Part shown: positions 1 to 9,316 of the stretch, piece after piece | Layout of the letters: every line of letters starts with the position of its first letter | How positions within the stretch are numbered: position 1 is the first letter of the stretch | Origin: Helicobacter monodelphidis | GTDB lineage: Bacteria; Campylobacterota; Campylobacteria; Campylobacterales; Helicobacteraceae | Length of the DNA stretch: 64,000 bases | Direction of reading: 5' to 3' | Assembly (NCBI RefSeq): GCF_003288845.1 | Contig: NZ_NHYN01000003.1 | Coordinates: 1 to 64,000 of the forward strand | Notes under the pieces: model-generated | Told to the model about the DNA's origin: nothing | What the model saw: only the letters and a program-made list of their open reading frames with translations | Databases searched by the model: none | Program-made: the position numbers and the translations under genes

Positions 1-494
1 AAGTTGCAGAAGCACTGAGAAGAAATGAAATTGTTTTTGATGAAAAAGGAGAAGTAACAGCTTATTTTGAACGTGACCCCAAGCGAGATTGGCGTTTAAT
101 TTCTGGAGTTGGCAATCTTTGGGCAGTGGAACTCAATAAAGTAGGGCTAACTGAAGAAGCAAGGGCGGCAAGTGATTATTGGCAAACACTTAGCTTTGAG
201 GAGAAGAGTGTTTTATATATCGAATACTTTCAATATGAAGCAAGACAATCAAAACTCCACACAGGAACTCCTCTTGGTGCACGGGATCAAGGCATAGAAC
301 TTCCTTTTTTTAATTCTACAAGCAAAGAAAATATTATGAATGAATTCTTTAAAATAATTAATAAAAGTCTTAAGATAGTTATTGACAATACAAGTGGTAA
401 TTCTATAGAACAAGTGCAAAAGCATAAAAAAATCCTTACTGAATTTAGAAATGTGATGCAAGAAGTTTATTCTAAGAATTCAAATCAACAATAA
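1..494 (+). CDS. hypothetical protein, 5'-truncated by the window edge; tandem paralogue of the next gene
   Basis: The reading frame is already open at base 3 and runs to the stop at 492-494, so the gene begins outside the window. The GTG at 126 is an internal valine codon, not a start. The visible 163 residues align without large gaps to the second half of the protein at 505-1317; shared blocks include VAEALRRNEIVF, EEARAASDYWQTLSF, FFNSTSKE and GNSIEQVQK. No known domain is recognised. The next gene starts 10 bases downstream with its own ribosome binding site, so the two are probably cotranscribed copies from a tandem duplication that have since diverged. Confidence 0.75.
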   Translation, partial: VAEALRRNEIVFDEKGEVTAYFERDPKRDWRLISGVGNLWAVELNKVGLTEEARAASDYWQTLSFEEKSVLYIEYFQYEARQSKLHTGTPLGARDQGIELPFFNSTSKENIMNEFFKIINKSLKIVIDNTSGNSIEQVQKHKKILTEFRNVMQEVYSKNSNQQ

Positions 495-504
495 AGGAAA
501 TAAA

Positions 505-1317
505 ATGATAACAACAGGTTACAACAATCATAATACTTTTGTAAGAGATTTAAAACAACCACAGCAAGTAAAATCCTTTAAAGATACTTTCTCACTCGAT
601 TTACAGAATACAAACACTAAAGAATCTACAAATTGGCTAGAAAATGATTCTATACAAAAGATTAAAACTCCACTCAAAGATGGTTTAGGTATTTTAAGTC
701 TTATCTCTCCTCAACAAGTAGAAAACAAAGAACCACAAGAAACAGAAGCAGAAAAAATAGCAAGGATTACAAAACACATTAATGAGAAGTTTAATCCTAA
801 TAAAATTAAACGCAATAATATCACAGAAGAACAAGTTGCAGAAGCACTGAGAAGAAATGAAATTGTTTTTAATGAAAAAGGAGAAGTAACTGATGCCTTT
901 ATACGAAATCCTAAACGAGATTGGTTTTTATATAGCCCTATAGGCAATCCTTGGGCAGTGGAACTCAATAAAGCAGGGCTAACAGAAGAAGCAAGGGCGG
1001 CGAGTGATTATTGGCAGACATTGAGTTTTCATGAGCAATTCATGGCATCTTCCACATATACTCAACATAAAGTAAAGCAAGCAGAACTTTATACAGGAAC
1101 TCCCTTTAGTGCATTTGAGCGAGGTATAGAGTTTCCTTTTTTTAATTCTACAAGCAAAGAAGAGATAATGAATGAATTCTTTAAGACAATCGATAAGAGC
1201 CTTAAAATGAATGAAAACAACGCAGGTGGTAATTCTATAGAACAGGTGCAAAAAGATGTAGAAACCATCACTAGCTTTAAGAACACCATAAAAGAGGCAT
1301 ATTCTAAAAATAGCTAG
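505..1317 (+). CDS. hypothetical protein, second copy of a tandem pair
   Basis: A 270-residue soluble protein with no signal peptide or membrane segment. The ATG is preceded by AAAGGAA at a good distance. Residues 1-80 are polar and low in complexity (many N, T, Q, K), then a charged segment (AEKIARITKHINEKF) leads into the conserved C-terminal half shared with the truncated gene upstream. I do not recognise the family. The N-terminus resembles flagellum-associated secreted proteins of Campylobacterota in style only, and that is a guess. A short inverted repeat (TCTCC/GGAGA) follows the stop, before a convergent gene. Confidence 0.75.
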   Translation: MITTGYNNHNTFVRDLKQPQQVKSFKDTFSLDLQNTNTKESTNWLENDSIQKIKTPLKDGLGILSLISPQQVENKEPQETEAEKIARITKHINEKFNPNKIKRNNITEEQVAEALRRNEIVFNEKGEVTDAFIRNPKRDWFLYSPIGNPWAVELNKAGLTEEARAASDYWQTLSFHEQFMASSTYTQHKVKQAELYTGTPFSAFERGIEFPFFNSTSKEEIMNEFFKTIDKSLKMNENNAGGNSIEQVQKDVETITSFKNTIKEAYSKNS

Positions 1318-1354
1318 AGATTAGTCTCCCTTCCCACAGGAGAGGTAATAAGGC

Positions 1355-1840
1355 TTAAAGAATACTGATTTGACTCTCCCAATTATCTGCTATTCCCCAA
1401 GAAGTCGCCCTAAATTTAAAAATTGCATTCTCATGCACCCCTAAATCCCAATAATGATACCAAGCACTATAAGAATCGCCATTATTATGCGTGTATTGGA
1501 GTTGTCTTTCATTCACAAAACCAAAAACCATACCATCTCCATACATAATAGTTTCTACCTTCATGTGTCCACCATGATTTTTCTCTGTCATAAATTTACC
1601 TGAAACATCCTCTGTGCCCCTTTCGCTAGACCATACCTTATTAATCCAAGCTCTGCTAATCGGGAATGCTCTACCTTGTGCTTGTGCAACCTGTGCTTGT
1701 TGAATTTCCTCAACAGCTTGCATTAGACCTTCTAAAGGAATGGTATCGCTGGTGATTTCTCCATTTCCTCCAATACCAATCTTTATCCCCTCATGCTCAA
1801 AATATTGCACGCCATTTGTATCTATTTTAAATTCCGCCAT
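1355..1840 (-). CDS. hypothetical protein
   Basis: A 161-residue soluble protein without signal peptide. The N-terminal third (FKIDTNGVQYFEHEGIKIGI, then a Gln/Ala-rich helix EEIQQAQVAQAQG) differs in composition from the C-terminal two thirds, which are rich in Trp, Tyr, His and Gly (SAWYHYWDLG, SWGIADNWESQ) and look like a compact beta domain. I do not recognise the family. It is convergent with the duplicated pair to its left. The 229 bases upstream are AT-rich with a possible TATTAT -10 near the start, but I see no clear operator. Confidence 0.6.
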   Translation of the reverse strand: MAEFKIDTNGVQYFEHEGIKIGIGGNGEITSDTIPLEGLMQAVEEIQQAQVAQAQGRAFPISRAWINKVWSSERGTEDVSGKFMTEKNHGGHMKVETIMYGDGMVFGFVNERQLQYTHNNGDSYSAWYHYWDLGVHENAIFKFRATSWGIADNWESQISIL

Positions 1841-2069
1841 AAAAGATCCTAATAATAAAGTTTTACATAAAATAATATGATGATTGATTTTAAAATATAT
1901 TTCTTATTTATTTTCTAAAAAATATTAAAATTTATATTTTTAGTTAGGGGGATGTTACGGATTGTAAAGGGAAAAGCTAAGGAATGGTAAAATAACCTTA
2001 AAATATACAGATACTTATCAGGATACCCAAGTTCCCTTAAGAATCCTAATAAGACTCATTTATATGGTG

Positions 2070-2663
2070 TTAAAACATTTTCTTGAAGGCTTCGGCATCA
2101 AATTCTTCAAAATTATATTTGCTTCCATTCGTAGGAACACTCGGCATACTTTCATGTGAACTAACAGCCACATTCACATCAGAAAGAACTTGTGCAATTT
2201 CAGCACGTTTGGAGCTAATGTATTCGCCACGACTGTCATCAGAAAGATCTGCAGGATTTTGCAAAGTTAATGAAAAATCCTTACCCCCAACAGAGACAAG
2301 CAAGTTTTTATTAAAAAGTTTATTACCCATAAAGCTACTTTTTTCCGCAAGGTCACTCACTACACCTGTGTCTGCACCCTCACTCATCGCCTTATCAATC
2401 TTTTTAAGCGTTACATTCGCTGTTTGTAGTGCACCAATAAATTCATTTGCCCCCTTCACACTTTTTGTAAAAGCAAGAACCTCAAAGTTAGAACTACTTA
2501 GACTAAGGCTATCTTGCTTAGGGGTAATCATTCCCTTGTTCTCTGTTGCATTAGGCTTAAATTCAGCATTTGAACTGCTTGTCGGCACATTTGAAAATTC
2601 TCCCAACCGGCTCTTGAGTAATGCTAAAGAAAGTCCCGCGTTACCTGTATTGATTTCTGTCAT
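2070..2663 (-). CDS. flagellar FliS co-chaperone, HP1076-like
   Basis: A 197-residue Ser/Asn/Ala-rich, mainly helical protein without signal peptide. The assignment to the HP1076 family rests on context: it lies divergently beside csd4 (HP1075), as in H. pylori, and has a sigma54 promoter. HP1076 is described as binding FliS, the flagellin export chaperone, and belongs to the RpoN regulon. The start is set at ATG 2663: an upstream in-frame ATG at 2678 exists, but GGAGGAG at 2671-2677 lies just upstream of 2663 and would fall inside the coding region of the longer form. Sequence similarity to HP1076 itself could not be checked here. Confidence 0.6.
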   Translation of the reverse strand: MTEINTGNAGLSLALLKSRLGEFSNVPTSSSNAEFKPNATENKGMITPKQDSLSLSSSNFEVLAFTKSVKGANEFIGALQTANVTLKKIDKAMSEGADTGVVSDLAEKSSFMGNKLFNKNLLVSVGGKDFSLTLQNPADLSDDSRGEYISSKRAEIAQVLSDVNVAVSSHESMPSVPTNGSKYNFEEFDAEAFKKMF

Positions 2664-2704
2664 TATAAACTCCTCCATGGATTAAATTTAATGTGAAAAT
2701 ACAA

Positions 2705-2718
2705 GCATTTTTCATTCC
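2705..2718 (-). promoter_or_regulatory. sigma54 (RpoN) promoter of the FliS co-chaperone gene
   Basis: Read on the minus strand the sequence is TGGAATGAAAAATGCTTG: the invariant -24 GG (2717-2718) and -12 GC (2705-2706) are separated by exactly 10 bases, as RpoN requires. The start codon lies about 42 bases downstream. This agrees with HP1076 being an RpoN-dependent flagellar gene in H. pylori. Confidence 0.75.
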
Positions 2719-2800
2719 ACTTTTAGCTTTAATGATTATGTCAGTTGCTCTACGTTACAATGATAAGGTAGAAGTTATTTTTATAAAATAAGGGATAGAA

Positions 2801-4114
2801 TTGAAATTTATTTTTATTGGTTTTATTTTTTTAAGCTTGTGTCCTCTTTTTTCTGTTGAGCCGAATTTACAAATTTTTAAAAAAGAAACACTACCGGAGG
2901 AGAAAACTTTTCTCCTTTTAGGTGGGATTCAAGGTGATGAACCCGGCGGATTTAATGCTGCAACGATTGTTGCAAGCCCTCATTACACAATAAAAAAAGG
3001 CAACATATGGGTTATTCCAAATCTCAATCAACATAGCATATTGGAAAACCATCGCGGTATTTATGGAGACATGAATCGTAAGTTTGATAAATTAAGTAAA
3101 AGTGATCCAGAGTATGCACGCATTCAAAGTATTAAAAAAATTATTAAAGATGAAAAAATAGAAGTGATTTTACATTTGCACGATGGTAGCGGATTCTACA
3201 ATGAAGCTTACATTAGTAGCCTACAAAATCCTAAACGATGGGGACAAATTGGCATTATTGACCAAGAGAAGCTAGAAGATACAGCACATGGTGAGCTAAA
3301 CCAAATTATGAAACAGGTTACTGACGAGATTAATCAGCATTTGCTAAATGATTTACATCGCTACCGTATTCGTAATACAAATACCGCAACCAGCGACAAA
3401 GAACAACAGAAATCACTAACATTTTATGCAATTAAGCAGAAAAAAGCAGCTTTTGCAAATGAGGCAAGTAAAAGTCTGAATGTAAATGAACGCGTATATT
3501 ATCATTTGTTAAGCGTTGAAGCAATGATGAAATACTTAGGAATCGAGTTTGAACGTGATTTTGATTTAACACCTCAAGGCGTTAGCCAAATTTTGAATGA
3601 TGAAAATATTTTAATCCATTTTGATAATCGTATTACACTTCCTATTAACCGCCTTAAATCCATCATCAATTACTTTCCAATGACAAAAAATTTAGGTTAC
3701 CATTCAGATAATCCGATTGTGCACTATTATGTTAAAGGCAAAAATCATCTTATTAAATATGGTAACCGCGTTAGCACTAAGCTTTCTCCTGATTTTTTTT
3801 CCTTTGATGATTCTTTACCTGAAGTAACGATGACAATTGATAAACAAACACAACAGGTCGCAATGGGGCAAATCATCAAAGCAAAAGAAAGTTTTTTAGT
3901 TAATCACATTGATGACCCAAGTATACGTGTAAATATTATCGGATTTCAAAGGAAAGGTGTAGTAAGCGAGGAAAATATTACGCTTAAAAAATCGGATATC
4001 TCGTCGCGCTACACTCTTGATGCATCGGGGTATCTTGTACGAGTCGAGTTTTACAAGAATCGTCGCTTTTGTGGTATGATTATTATTGACTTTAAAAATG
4101 AGGCAGAAAAATAG
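2801..4114 (+). CDS. csd4: D,L-carboxypeptidase Csd4/Pgp1 (peptidoglycan tripeptide to dipeptide, helical shape)
   Basis: A 437-residue periplasmic M14-like zinc carboxypeptidase. In H. pylori (Csd4) and C. jejuni (Pgp1) it trims muramyl tripeptides to dipeptides and is needed for helical shape. The start is TTG at 2801, with AAGGG at the right distance, giving a clean signal peptide (MKFIFIGFIFLSLCPLFSVE). The zinc site is visible: Gln44 and Glu47 in GGIQGDEPGG and His127 in LHLHDGSG. Gln replaces the usual His, as in H. pylori Csd4. Glu221 (FANEASK) is the likely catalytic glutamate. Length matches the family (438 in H. pylori). The divergent neighbour is the HP1076-like gene, as in H. pylori. 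Confidence 0.93.
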   Translation: MKFIFIGFIFLSLCPLFSVEPNLQIFKKETLPEEKTFLLLGGIQGDEPGGFNAATIVASPHYTIKKGNIWVIPNLNQHSILENHRGIYGDMNRKFDKLSKSDPEYARIQSIKKIIKDEKIEVILHLHDGSGFYNEAYISSLQNPKRWGQIGIIDQEKLEDTAHGELNQIMKQVTDEINQHLLNDLHRYRIRNTNTATSDKEQQKSLTFYAIKQKKAAFANEASKSLNVNERVYYHLLSVEAMMKYLGIEFERDFDLTPQGVSQILNDENILIHFDNRITLPINRLKSIINYFPMTKNLGYHSDNPIVHYYVKGKNHLIKYGNRVSTKLSPDFFSFDDSLPEVTMTIDKQTQQVAMGQIIKAKESFLVNHIDDPSIRVNIIGFQRKGVVSEENITLKKSDISSRYTLDASGYLVRVEFYKNRRFCGMIIIDFKNEAEK

Positions 4115-4167
4115 CAAAGGGCGTGTAGCCCAGCCACTATAAGGCTGAACTACTCTTTTCATAAAAA

Positions 4168-5586
4168 TTAGAATTTAATCTTTTCGCGTGGAGCAATAAG
4201 GCTTTCAGGTTCAATAATTTTTTCCACTTGCTCTTTTGTCAAATAACCTTTCTCTATCACCAAATCACTTACTCTAAGATTCTTTTCTAAAGCCTCTTTT
4301 GCAACTTCAGTTGATTTTGCATAACCAATATAAGGGTTGAGTGCCGTAACAAGCCCAATACTTTTCAATACATACTCACGGCAAGTTTCTTTATCAGCCT
4401 GAATACCATCGACACAAAGTGTCGCAAAAGTTTTTAGTGCATTCTTAAGCATATCTAAAGATTTAAATAATGTATAAGCTGCAACGGGCTCAAACACATT
4501 CAATTGTAACTGCCCTGCTTCTGCAGCTAAAACAACACAACCATCTTGCCCAATAATGTAATAACAAACCTGTCCCACAACCTCTGGAATAACAGGATTA
4601 ACCTTTCCTGGCATAATAGAGCTTCCCGGTTGCATTGCAGGAAGACTAATTTCGTGAATTCCATCACGTGGTCCAGAGCTAAGAAGTCTTAAATCATTAC
4701 AAATTTTTGCAATTTTTGTTGCTGACATTTTCAATGCCGATGAAGTCGCAAGATACGCACTCTGATCTGGAGTCGCTTTAATTAAATTTTTTGCAATTGT
4801 GTATTCATGGCCTGTCACTTCGCACAATGTTTTTTCAATCTCTTTCGTATAATTTGGATGAGAATTAATTCCTGTTCCAATTGCTGTCGCACCCATATTA
4901 ACCTCTAAACAAGCTTTCTGTGCAAGTCTAAGATATTCCATATCATCTCTAATACTATCAGCAAAACCTTTAAATTCTTGTCCAAGTGTCATAGGCACAG
5001 CATCTTGAAGCTGTGTTCTTCCCATTTTAATCACATCTTTGAATTCTTCAGCCTTCTTATCAAAAGATTTAACCAAAACTTCATATGCACCTAATAATTT
5101 TTCAATCTTATTGTAAAGTGCAATATGAATGGCAGTTGGATAAGAATCATTAGTTGATTGTGAAAGATTTACATGGTTGTTAGGATGACAATGGTCATAA
5201 TCACCCTTTTTCTTGCCCATAAGCTCGAGTGCAACATTCGCAATTACTTCATTTGCATTCATATTTGTTGAAGTTCCTGCCCCACCTTGAAACATATCCA
5301 CAACAAAATGATCATTATATTTACCACTATACACTTCGTCACAAGCTTTGCAAATGTAATCTTTTAGTGTATTATCTAGCAAGCCAAGTTTTGCATTTGC
5401 CATTGCCGCTGCTTTCTTGACTTGTGCAAAGGCTTTAATGAAATCCGGATAAATTTTTAATGTCGTTCCGCTGATTTGGAAATTCTCCTGTGCACGTGCA
5501 GTTTGCACACCATAATAGAATTCATTGCTGATTTCCTTATCGCCGATAAGGTCATGCTCAATTCTTGTTCCTGTGCTGTTAGACAT
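4168..5586 (-). CDS. aspA: aspartate ammonia-lyase
   Basis: A 472-residue cytosolic enzyme of the fumarase/aspartase superfamily that deaminates L-aspartate to fumarate, feeding fumarate respiration and amino-acid catabolism. The family signature GSSIMPGKVNP, which includes the catalytic Ser loop, is intact, as are GRTQLQDAVPMTLGQEF and TGINSHPNY. An in-frame ATG lies 63 bases further upstream, but the start at 5586 has GGGGGAC just upstream and matches the usual N-terminus (RIEHDLIGD). It is convergent with csd4. The 53 bases between them contain GGGC-GTGTA-GCCC and AGCC-ACTATAA-GGCT hairpins that may act as a short terminator. Confidence 0.96.
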   Translation of the reverse strand: MSNSTGTRIEHDLIGDKEISNEFYYGVQTARAQENFQISGTTLKIYPDFIKAFAQVKKAAAMANAKLGLLDNTLKDYICKACDEVYSGKYNDHFVVDMFQGGAGTSTNMNANEVIANVALELMGKKKGDYDHCHPNNHVNLSQSTNDSYPTAIHIALYNKIEKLLGAYEVLVKSFDKKAEEFKDVIKMGRTQLQDAVPMTLGQEFKGFADSIRDDMEYLRLAQKACLEVNMGATAIGTGINSHPNYTKEIEKTLCEVTGHEYTIAKNLIKATPDQSAYLATSSALKMSATKIAKICNDLRLLSSGPRDGIHEISLPAMQPGSSIMPGKVNPVIPEVVGQVCYYIIGQDGCVVLAAEAGQLQLNVFEPVAAYTLFKSLDMLKNALKTFATLCVDGIQADKETCREYVLKSIGLVTALNPYIGYAKSTEVAKEALEKNLRVSDLVIEKGYLTKEQVEKIIEPESLIAPREKIKF

Positions 5587-5664
5587 AAAGTCCCCCTTCT
5601 TTAAGGTAAAAATGTGCCAAAGTATCCTTGAATTATGCTTTAAAGACACTTTGAAAGCAACGCA

Positions 5665-5670
5665 ATCATA
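5665..5670 (-). promoter_or_regulatory. possible sigma70 -10 box for aspA
   Basis: The minus strand reads GGTATGAT in an AT-rich stretch about 80 bases upstream of the aspA start, leaving a leader of roughly 70 bases. Campylobacterota promoters usually lack a clear -35 box, so only the -10 element supports this. Confidence 0.35.
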
Positions 5671-5873
5671 CCAAAAATAAACTTAATAAATTGTCAATAA
5701 TTCTCCTCACAAAAACAGATTCAAAAGAGTTAAAATCCTCACAACTCCAGCAACAAACATATGTTTTAGGATACACTTGACAACCTAAAGTAACCCTACA
5801 GATAATAAAAAAGATAGATTCGAGAAACTTAATCTATGTTATGGTAAAATTGACATACCATAAAGGAGTATTT

Positions 5874-8549
5874 ATGTCGAATATAATCAAAAATGATACA
5901 AAAATAAAAGATGTGAGGCGACTTTATTTAGATTTTTTTGCCAATAAAGGGCATCAGATTTATGACTCTATGCCTCTTGTGCCAGATGATGCAAGTCTGC
6001 TCTTTACAAATGCGGGAATGGTGCAATTTAAGGATATTTTTACAGGTAAAATTCCTATTCCAGAGACACCACGTGCAACAAGTTCACAACTTTGCATTCG
6101 TGCGGGTGGAAAACACAATGACTTAGAAAATGTTGGTTATACCGCACGTCACCACACACTTTTTGAAATGTTAGGAAATTTCAGCTTCGGAAATTACTTC
6201 AAAGAACAAGCGATTGATTATGCATGGGAATTCGTAACGCAAGTATTAGGTTTTAATAAATCCGTACTCTATGTAAGTATCCATGAAAGCGATGATGAGG
6301 CATTTAAGCTATGGAGCAAACACATCGATTCAAGTCACATTAAAAGAATGGGTGATAAAGATAATTTTTGGCAAATGGGTGATAGTGGGCCTTGTGGGCC
6401 TTGTAGCGAAATTTATGTCGACCAGGGTGAAAAATACTTTAATTCCGATGAAGATTATTTTGGTGGCGAAGGTGATAGATTCTTAGAAATTTGGAATCTT
6501 GTTTTTATGCAATATAATCAAAAGGATGGAAAAAAATCCCCTCTTCCAAAACCAAGCATTGATACGGGTATGGGTTTAGAACGCGTAATAGCATTACTTG
6601 AAGGTAAGATTAATAATTTTGATACTTCACTTTTTGCACCACTTATGGAATGCATTGCCCAACTTACAAACAAAACATATCATCATGACGATGTATTATT
6701 AGATAATATCACAAATTTAAGTCCATCAGAGATTAAAGAATTCAGGGAAATTCAGGCAAGCTTTCGCGTTATAGCAGACCATGCAAGAAGTGTTACATTC
6801 TTACTTGCACAAGGTGTTAATTTTGATAAGGAAGGGCGGGGCTATGTTTTACGTAGAATCTTACGTAGAGCCGTAAGACACGGATATTTACTGGGACTTA
6901 GACATGCATTTTTATATAAAGTTATTAGTGCTGTATGTGAAACAATGGGTGAGCATTACACCTATCTTGCTGAACGAAAAAATACCATCATAGAACAATG
7001 CAAAAATGAAGAAGAACGTTTTTTTGAAACCATTGAATCCGGAATGGAATTATTCAATAAAGAACTAAAACAACTCCTAGATTCTAAAACAACTCTTTTT
7101 AGTGGTGAAATCGCATTCAAACTTTATGACACTTACGGATTTCCTCTGGATTTAACACAAGATATGTTGCGTGAAAAGAGCATAGAAGTAGATATGCAAT
7201 GCTTTGAGAATTGTATGAATGAGCAGAAAAATCGCTCCAAAGCAAGCTGGAAAGGAAGTGGAGACACTCTTAAAGAAGGGGATTTTAATCTGCTTTTAAG
7301 TAAATTTGGAACAAATACTTTTGTGGGCTACACACATTTAAATTCAGAATCTAAAATATTAGCCATACTTGATTCTCACTTTAAAAGCACTGAATTTTTA
7401 AAAAGTGGGCAAAAGGGTTATGTAATGCTAGAGACCACACCCTTTTATCCTGAAAGTGGGGGACCAATTGGCGATAAAGGAGAATTACTTAAGAAAAATT
7501 CTATCATTGCAAAGGTTTTGGATACACAAAAATATTTTGGCTTAAATCTTTCTTTGGTTGAATGTCAATCTAGCCTAAATACTGGAGAGAGTGTAATAGC
7601 AAGAGTAAATGAGACATTAAGGACAGAGATAACAAAACATCACTCTGCCACACATCTCCTACATTTGGCATTACGCAATATTTTAGGAAACCATATTGCC
7701 CAAGCCGGAAGTCTTGTTGAATCTAATCGCCTAAGATTTGATTTTTCTCACCCAAAAAGCTTAAGTGGTGAAGAACTGCAACAAATTGAACAATATGTCA
7801 ACGAACAAATTATAAATGCAAGTCGGCAAATATGTGAAACAATGAATATTGCGGAAGCAAAAGCTAAGGGAGCAATGGCCTTATTTGGTGAAAAATATGG
7901 TGAAAATGTAAGGGTGATTAGTTTTGGGAATTCGATTGAATTGTGCGGCGGAATCCATGTGCAAAACACAGCAGAAATTGGGAGTTTTTATATCATTAAA
8001 GAAAGTAGCGTAAGTAGCGGAGTAAGACGCATTGAAGCGGTCTGTGGAAAAGCGGCTTATCAATACGGCAAGAATGCCCTTGAAACTATCGCAAAGGCAA
8101 AGGAGTTACTTAAGGCACAAGACTTACTGCAGGGTATTGAAAAAATAAAAAAGGAGTTGGTAGAAGTAAAAGAAAAAAACAATAAATCAAAACAGTTTGT
8201 CAGAAATCTTAATTACGAAATGATTGAGAATATAAAATTAATTATCTTAAAATTAGACTTTGAGCCAAAAGACGCAAAAGAGGCTATAGATAAAGCAAAA
8301 AATGAGAATGAGAATGTAGCCATTCTACTCATTACAGAATCAAATGATAAAGTAACCATTACAGCAGGAGTAAAAAATGCCCCTATCAAAGCAGGTGCGT
8401 GGGTTAAAGAAGTTGCTTTAGTGCTCGGAGGCAACGGTGGAGGGAGAGACGACTTTGCTACCGCTGGAGGAAAAGACAAAACAAAAATAAATGAAGCACT
8501 AGAAACTGCTAAAAAATTTGCAATAGAAAGAATCAACACAAGACATTAA
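5874..8549 (+). CDS. alaS: alanyl-tRNA synthetase
   Basis: An 891-residue class II synthetase charging tRNA-Ala. An in-frame ATG at 5841 is rejected because AAAGGAG sits immediately before ATG 5874. Order: aminoacylation core ([34 protein letters not shown]), tRNA-recognition helices, editing domain with the zinc ligands HHSATH and later C-GGIH, then a coiled-coil and the C-Ala domain ending in [18 protein letters not shown]. Near-complete conservation indicates an active enzyme that also edits mischarged Ser/Gly. It stands alone as a single transcription unit and ends in a strong hairpin. Confidence 0.97.
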   Translation: MSNIIKNDTKIKDVRRLYLDFFANKGHQIYDSMPLVPDDASLLFTNAGMVQFKDIFTGKIPIPETPRATSSQLCIRAGGKHNDLENVGYTARHHTLFEMLGNFSFGNYFKEQAIDYAWEFVTQVLGFNKSVLYVSIHESDDEAFKLWSKHIDSSHIKRMGDKDNFWQMGDSGPCGPCSEIYVDQGEKYFNSDEDYFGGEGDRFLEIWNLVFMQYNQKDGKKSPLPKPSIDTGMGLERVIALLEGKINNFDTSLFAPLMECIAQLTNKTYHHDDVLLDNITNLSPSEIKEFREIQASFRVIADHARSVTFLLAQGVNFDKEGRGYVLRRILRRAVRHGYLLGLRHAFLYKVISAVCETMGEHYTYLAERKNTIIEQCKNEEERFFETIESGMELFNKELKQLLDSKTTLFSGEIAFKLYDTYGFPLDLTQDMLREKSIEVDMQCFENCMNEQKNRSKASWKGSGDTLKEGDFNLLLSKFGTNTFVGYTHLNSESKILAILDSHFKSTEFLKSGQKGYVMLETTPFYPESGGPIGDKGELLKKNSIIAKVLDTQKYFGLNLSLVECQSSLNTGESVIARVNETLRTEITKHHSATHLLHLALRNILGNHIAQAGSLVESNRLRFDFSHPKSLSGEELQQIEQYVNEQIINASRQICETMNIAEAKAKGAMALFGEKYGENVRVISFGNSIELCGGIHVQNTAEIGSFYIIKESSVSSGVRRIEAVCGKAAYQYGKNALETIAKAKELLKAQDLLQGIEKIKKELVEVKEKNNKSKQFVRNLNYEMIENIKLIILKLDFEPKDAKEAIDKAKNENENVAILLITESNDKVTITAGVKNAPIKAGAWVKEVALVLGGNGGGRDDFATAGGKDKTKINEALETAKKFAIERINTRH

Positions 8550-8560
8550 ACATTCACTCT

Positions 8561-8592
8561 AGATTTAAAGTGAGTCTATTCACTTTAAATCT
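8561..8592 (+). terminator. terminator hairpin after alaS
   Basis: AGATTTAAAGTGA (8561-8573) and TCACTTTAAATCT (8580-8592) form a perfect 13-bp stem with a 6-base loop, 11 bases after the alaS stop. The run after the stem is only moderately T-rich. The same hairpin lies at the 3' end of the minus-strand pseudogene and could serve both directions. Confidence 0.7.
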
Positions 8593-9035
8593 TGCAAATT
8601 CTTTCTTCCGTGTCCTCATGTTGACAAATATAGCCTTGATACGACCGGTGTGCTAAACTCTGCAAAAGTAGATTCAAGGCTTGTTTCTATTAAGTGAAAA
8701 CCGCCTATGTGACTTCTTACATAAAATTTAGGGTTATCTACATTGAATTCTTTTTTCCTAAATGCTAATTCAAATGCTCCTGTTGTCATACTACCACTGT
8801 TTTATCTATTATATTCACCGCATCTAACTTTCCTGCTTGGCAACAACCACCTATCTAATATTATGCATTATTATAAGAGTCTATAATAATTTGAAAATTT
8901 ATATCATAATCTTTCTAATCAACTTTAATTTCTATTATTTTTTTTATATTGAGAATTTTCACTCCGGATGATTTTTCTGTCGCTTACCCATCTATCGCTA
9001 AAAAAATATCAATGCCTCCTGCAAAGCTTATAATA
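8571..9035 (-). pseudogene. decayed minus-strand gene of unknown family
   Basis: No long reading frame exists here, but minus-strand translation gives protein-like sequence across the region. One frame reads FAGGIDIFLAIDG, stop, ATEKSSGVKILNIKKIIEIKVD, stop, KDYDINFQIIIDSYNNA, two stops, then IGGCCQAGKLDAVNIIDKTV and a stop at 8786-8788. A one-base frame shift there leads into an intact 57-codon stretch (8789 to 8616, starting MTTGAFELAFRKKEFN, ending VVSRLYLST). Past that stop the same frame continues to 8571. This is the signature of a gene that lost function by point stops and an indel. I could not place the family, and the 5' end is unclear. Confidence 0.6.
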
Positions 9036-9240
9036 AAGCATTAAGTAATCTTTTTAAGATATTTTTGTATTCATTCTAACTAAAAGAAAATTTGCAACAT
9101 TGCTACGTTACTCCGAGCAAAACCCTATAAATTCTTAATTTTTTTATAGATCTACCACAATAAAGTTATAACCTAAAAAAATTATGTTAATTTTTGGATT
9201 CAATAAAGTAAATCTTAATCTACTTATTACCTTTTTATGT
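9036..9240. other. AT-rich intergenic remainder
   Basis: This is the part of the 8550-9316 gap not covered by the terminator, the pseudogene and the promoter. It is strongly AT-rich with stops in all frames. It may include the eroded 5' end of the pseudogene. I see no RNA gene or clear repeat. Confidence 0.4.
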
Positions 9241-9246
9241 TATAAT
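9241..9246 (+). promoter_or_regulatory. sigma70 -10 box for the Panacea-like gene
   Basis: A perfect TATAAT in a T-rich context, about 70 bases before the ATG at 9317. Transcription would start near 9253, leaving a 5' leader of about 64 bases that carries the inverted repeat at 9270-9291. Confidence 0.55.
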
Positions 9247-9269
9247 ATCGGGGTTTATACAATTTACAA

Positions 9270-9291
9270 CATTATTATCATTACAATAATG
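9270..9291. promoter_or_regulatory. inverted repeat in the leader of the Panacea-like gene, possible operator
   Basis: CATTATT and AATAATG form perfect 7-base arms around an 8-base spacer (ATCATTAC), just downstream of the predicted transcription start. The all-AT arms loosely resemble Fur-type boxes (TAATAAT-N-ATTATTA). It could equally be a binding site for the gene's own product or chance in AT-rich DNA. Confidence 0.3.
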
Positions 9292-9316
9292 AATTCTAAC
9301 TAACCAGGGGATAACT

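Noticed and set aside
1318-1354. TCTCC/GGAGA hairpin between convergent genes as a terminator
   Set aside because: Only 5 bp with a 9-base loop and no T-run on either strand.
2083-2685. A 200-codon open frame on the plus strand opposite the FliS co-chaperone gene
   Set aside because: The opposite strand has a proper ribosome site, sigma54 promoter and conserved neighbour; the plus frame has none of these and is rich in Leu/Ser as expected for an antisense shadow.
5600-5625. TTTGGCACATTTTTACC upstream of aspA as a sigma54 promoter
   Set aside because: It has TGGCAC at the -24 position, but the -12 dinucleotide is CC instead of the invariant GC.
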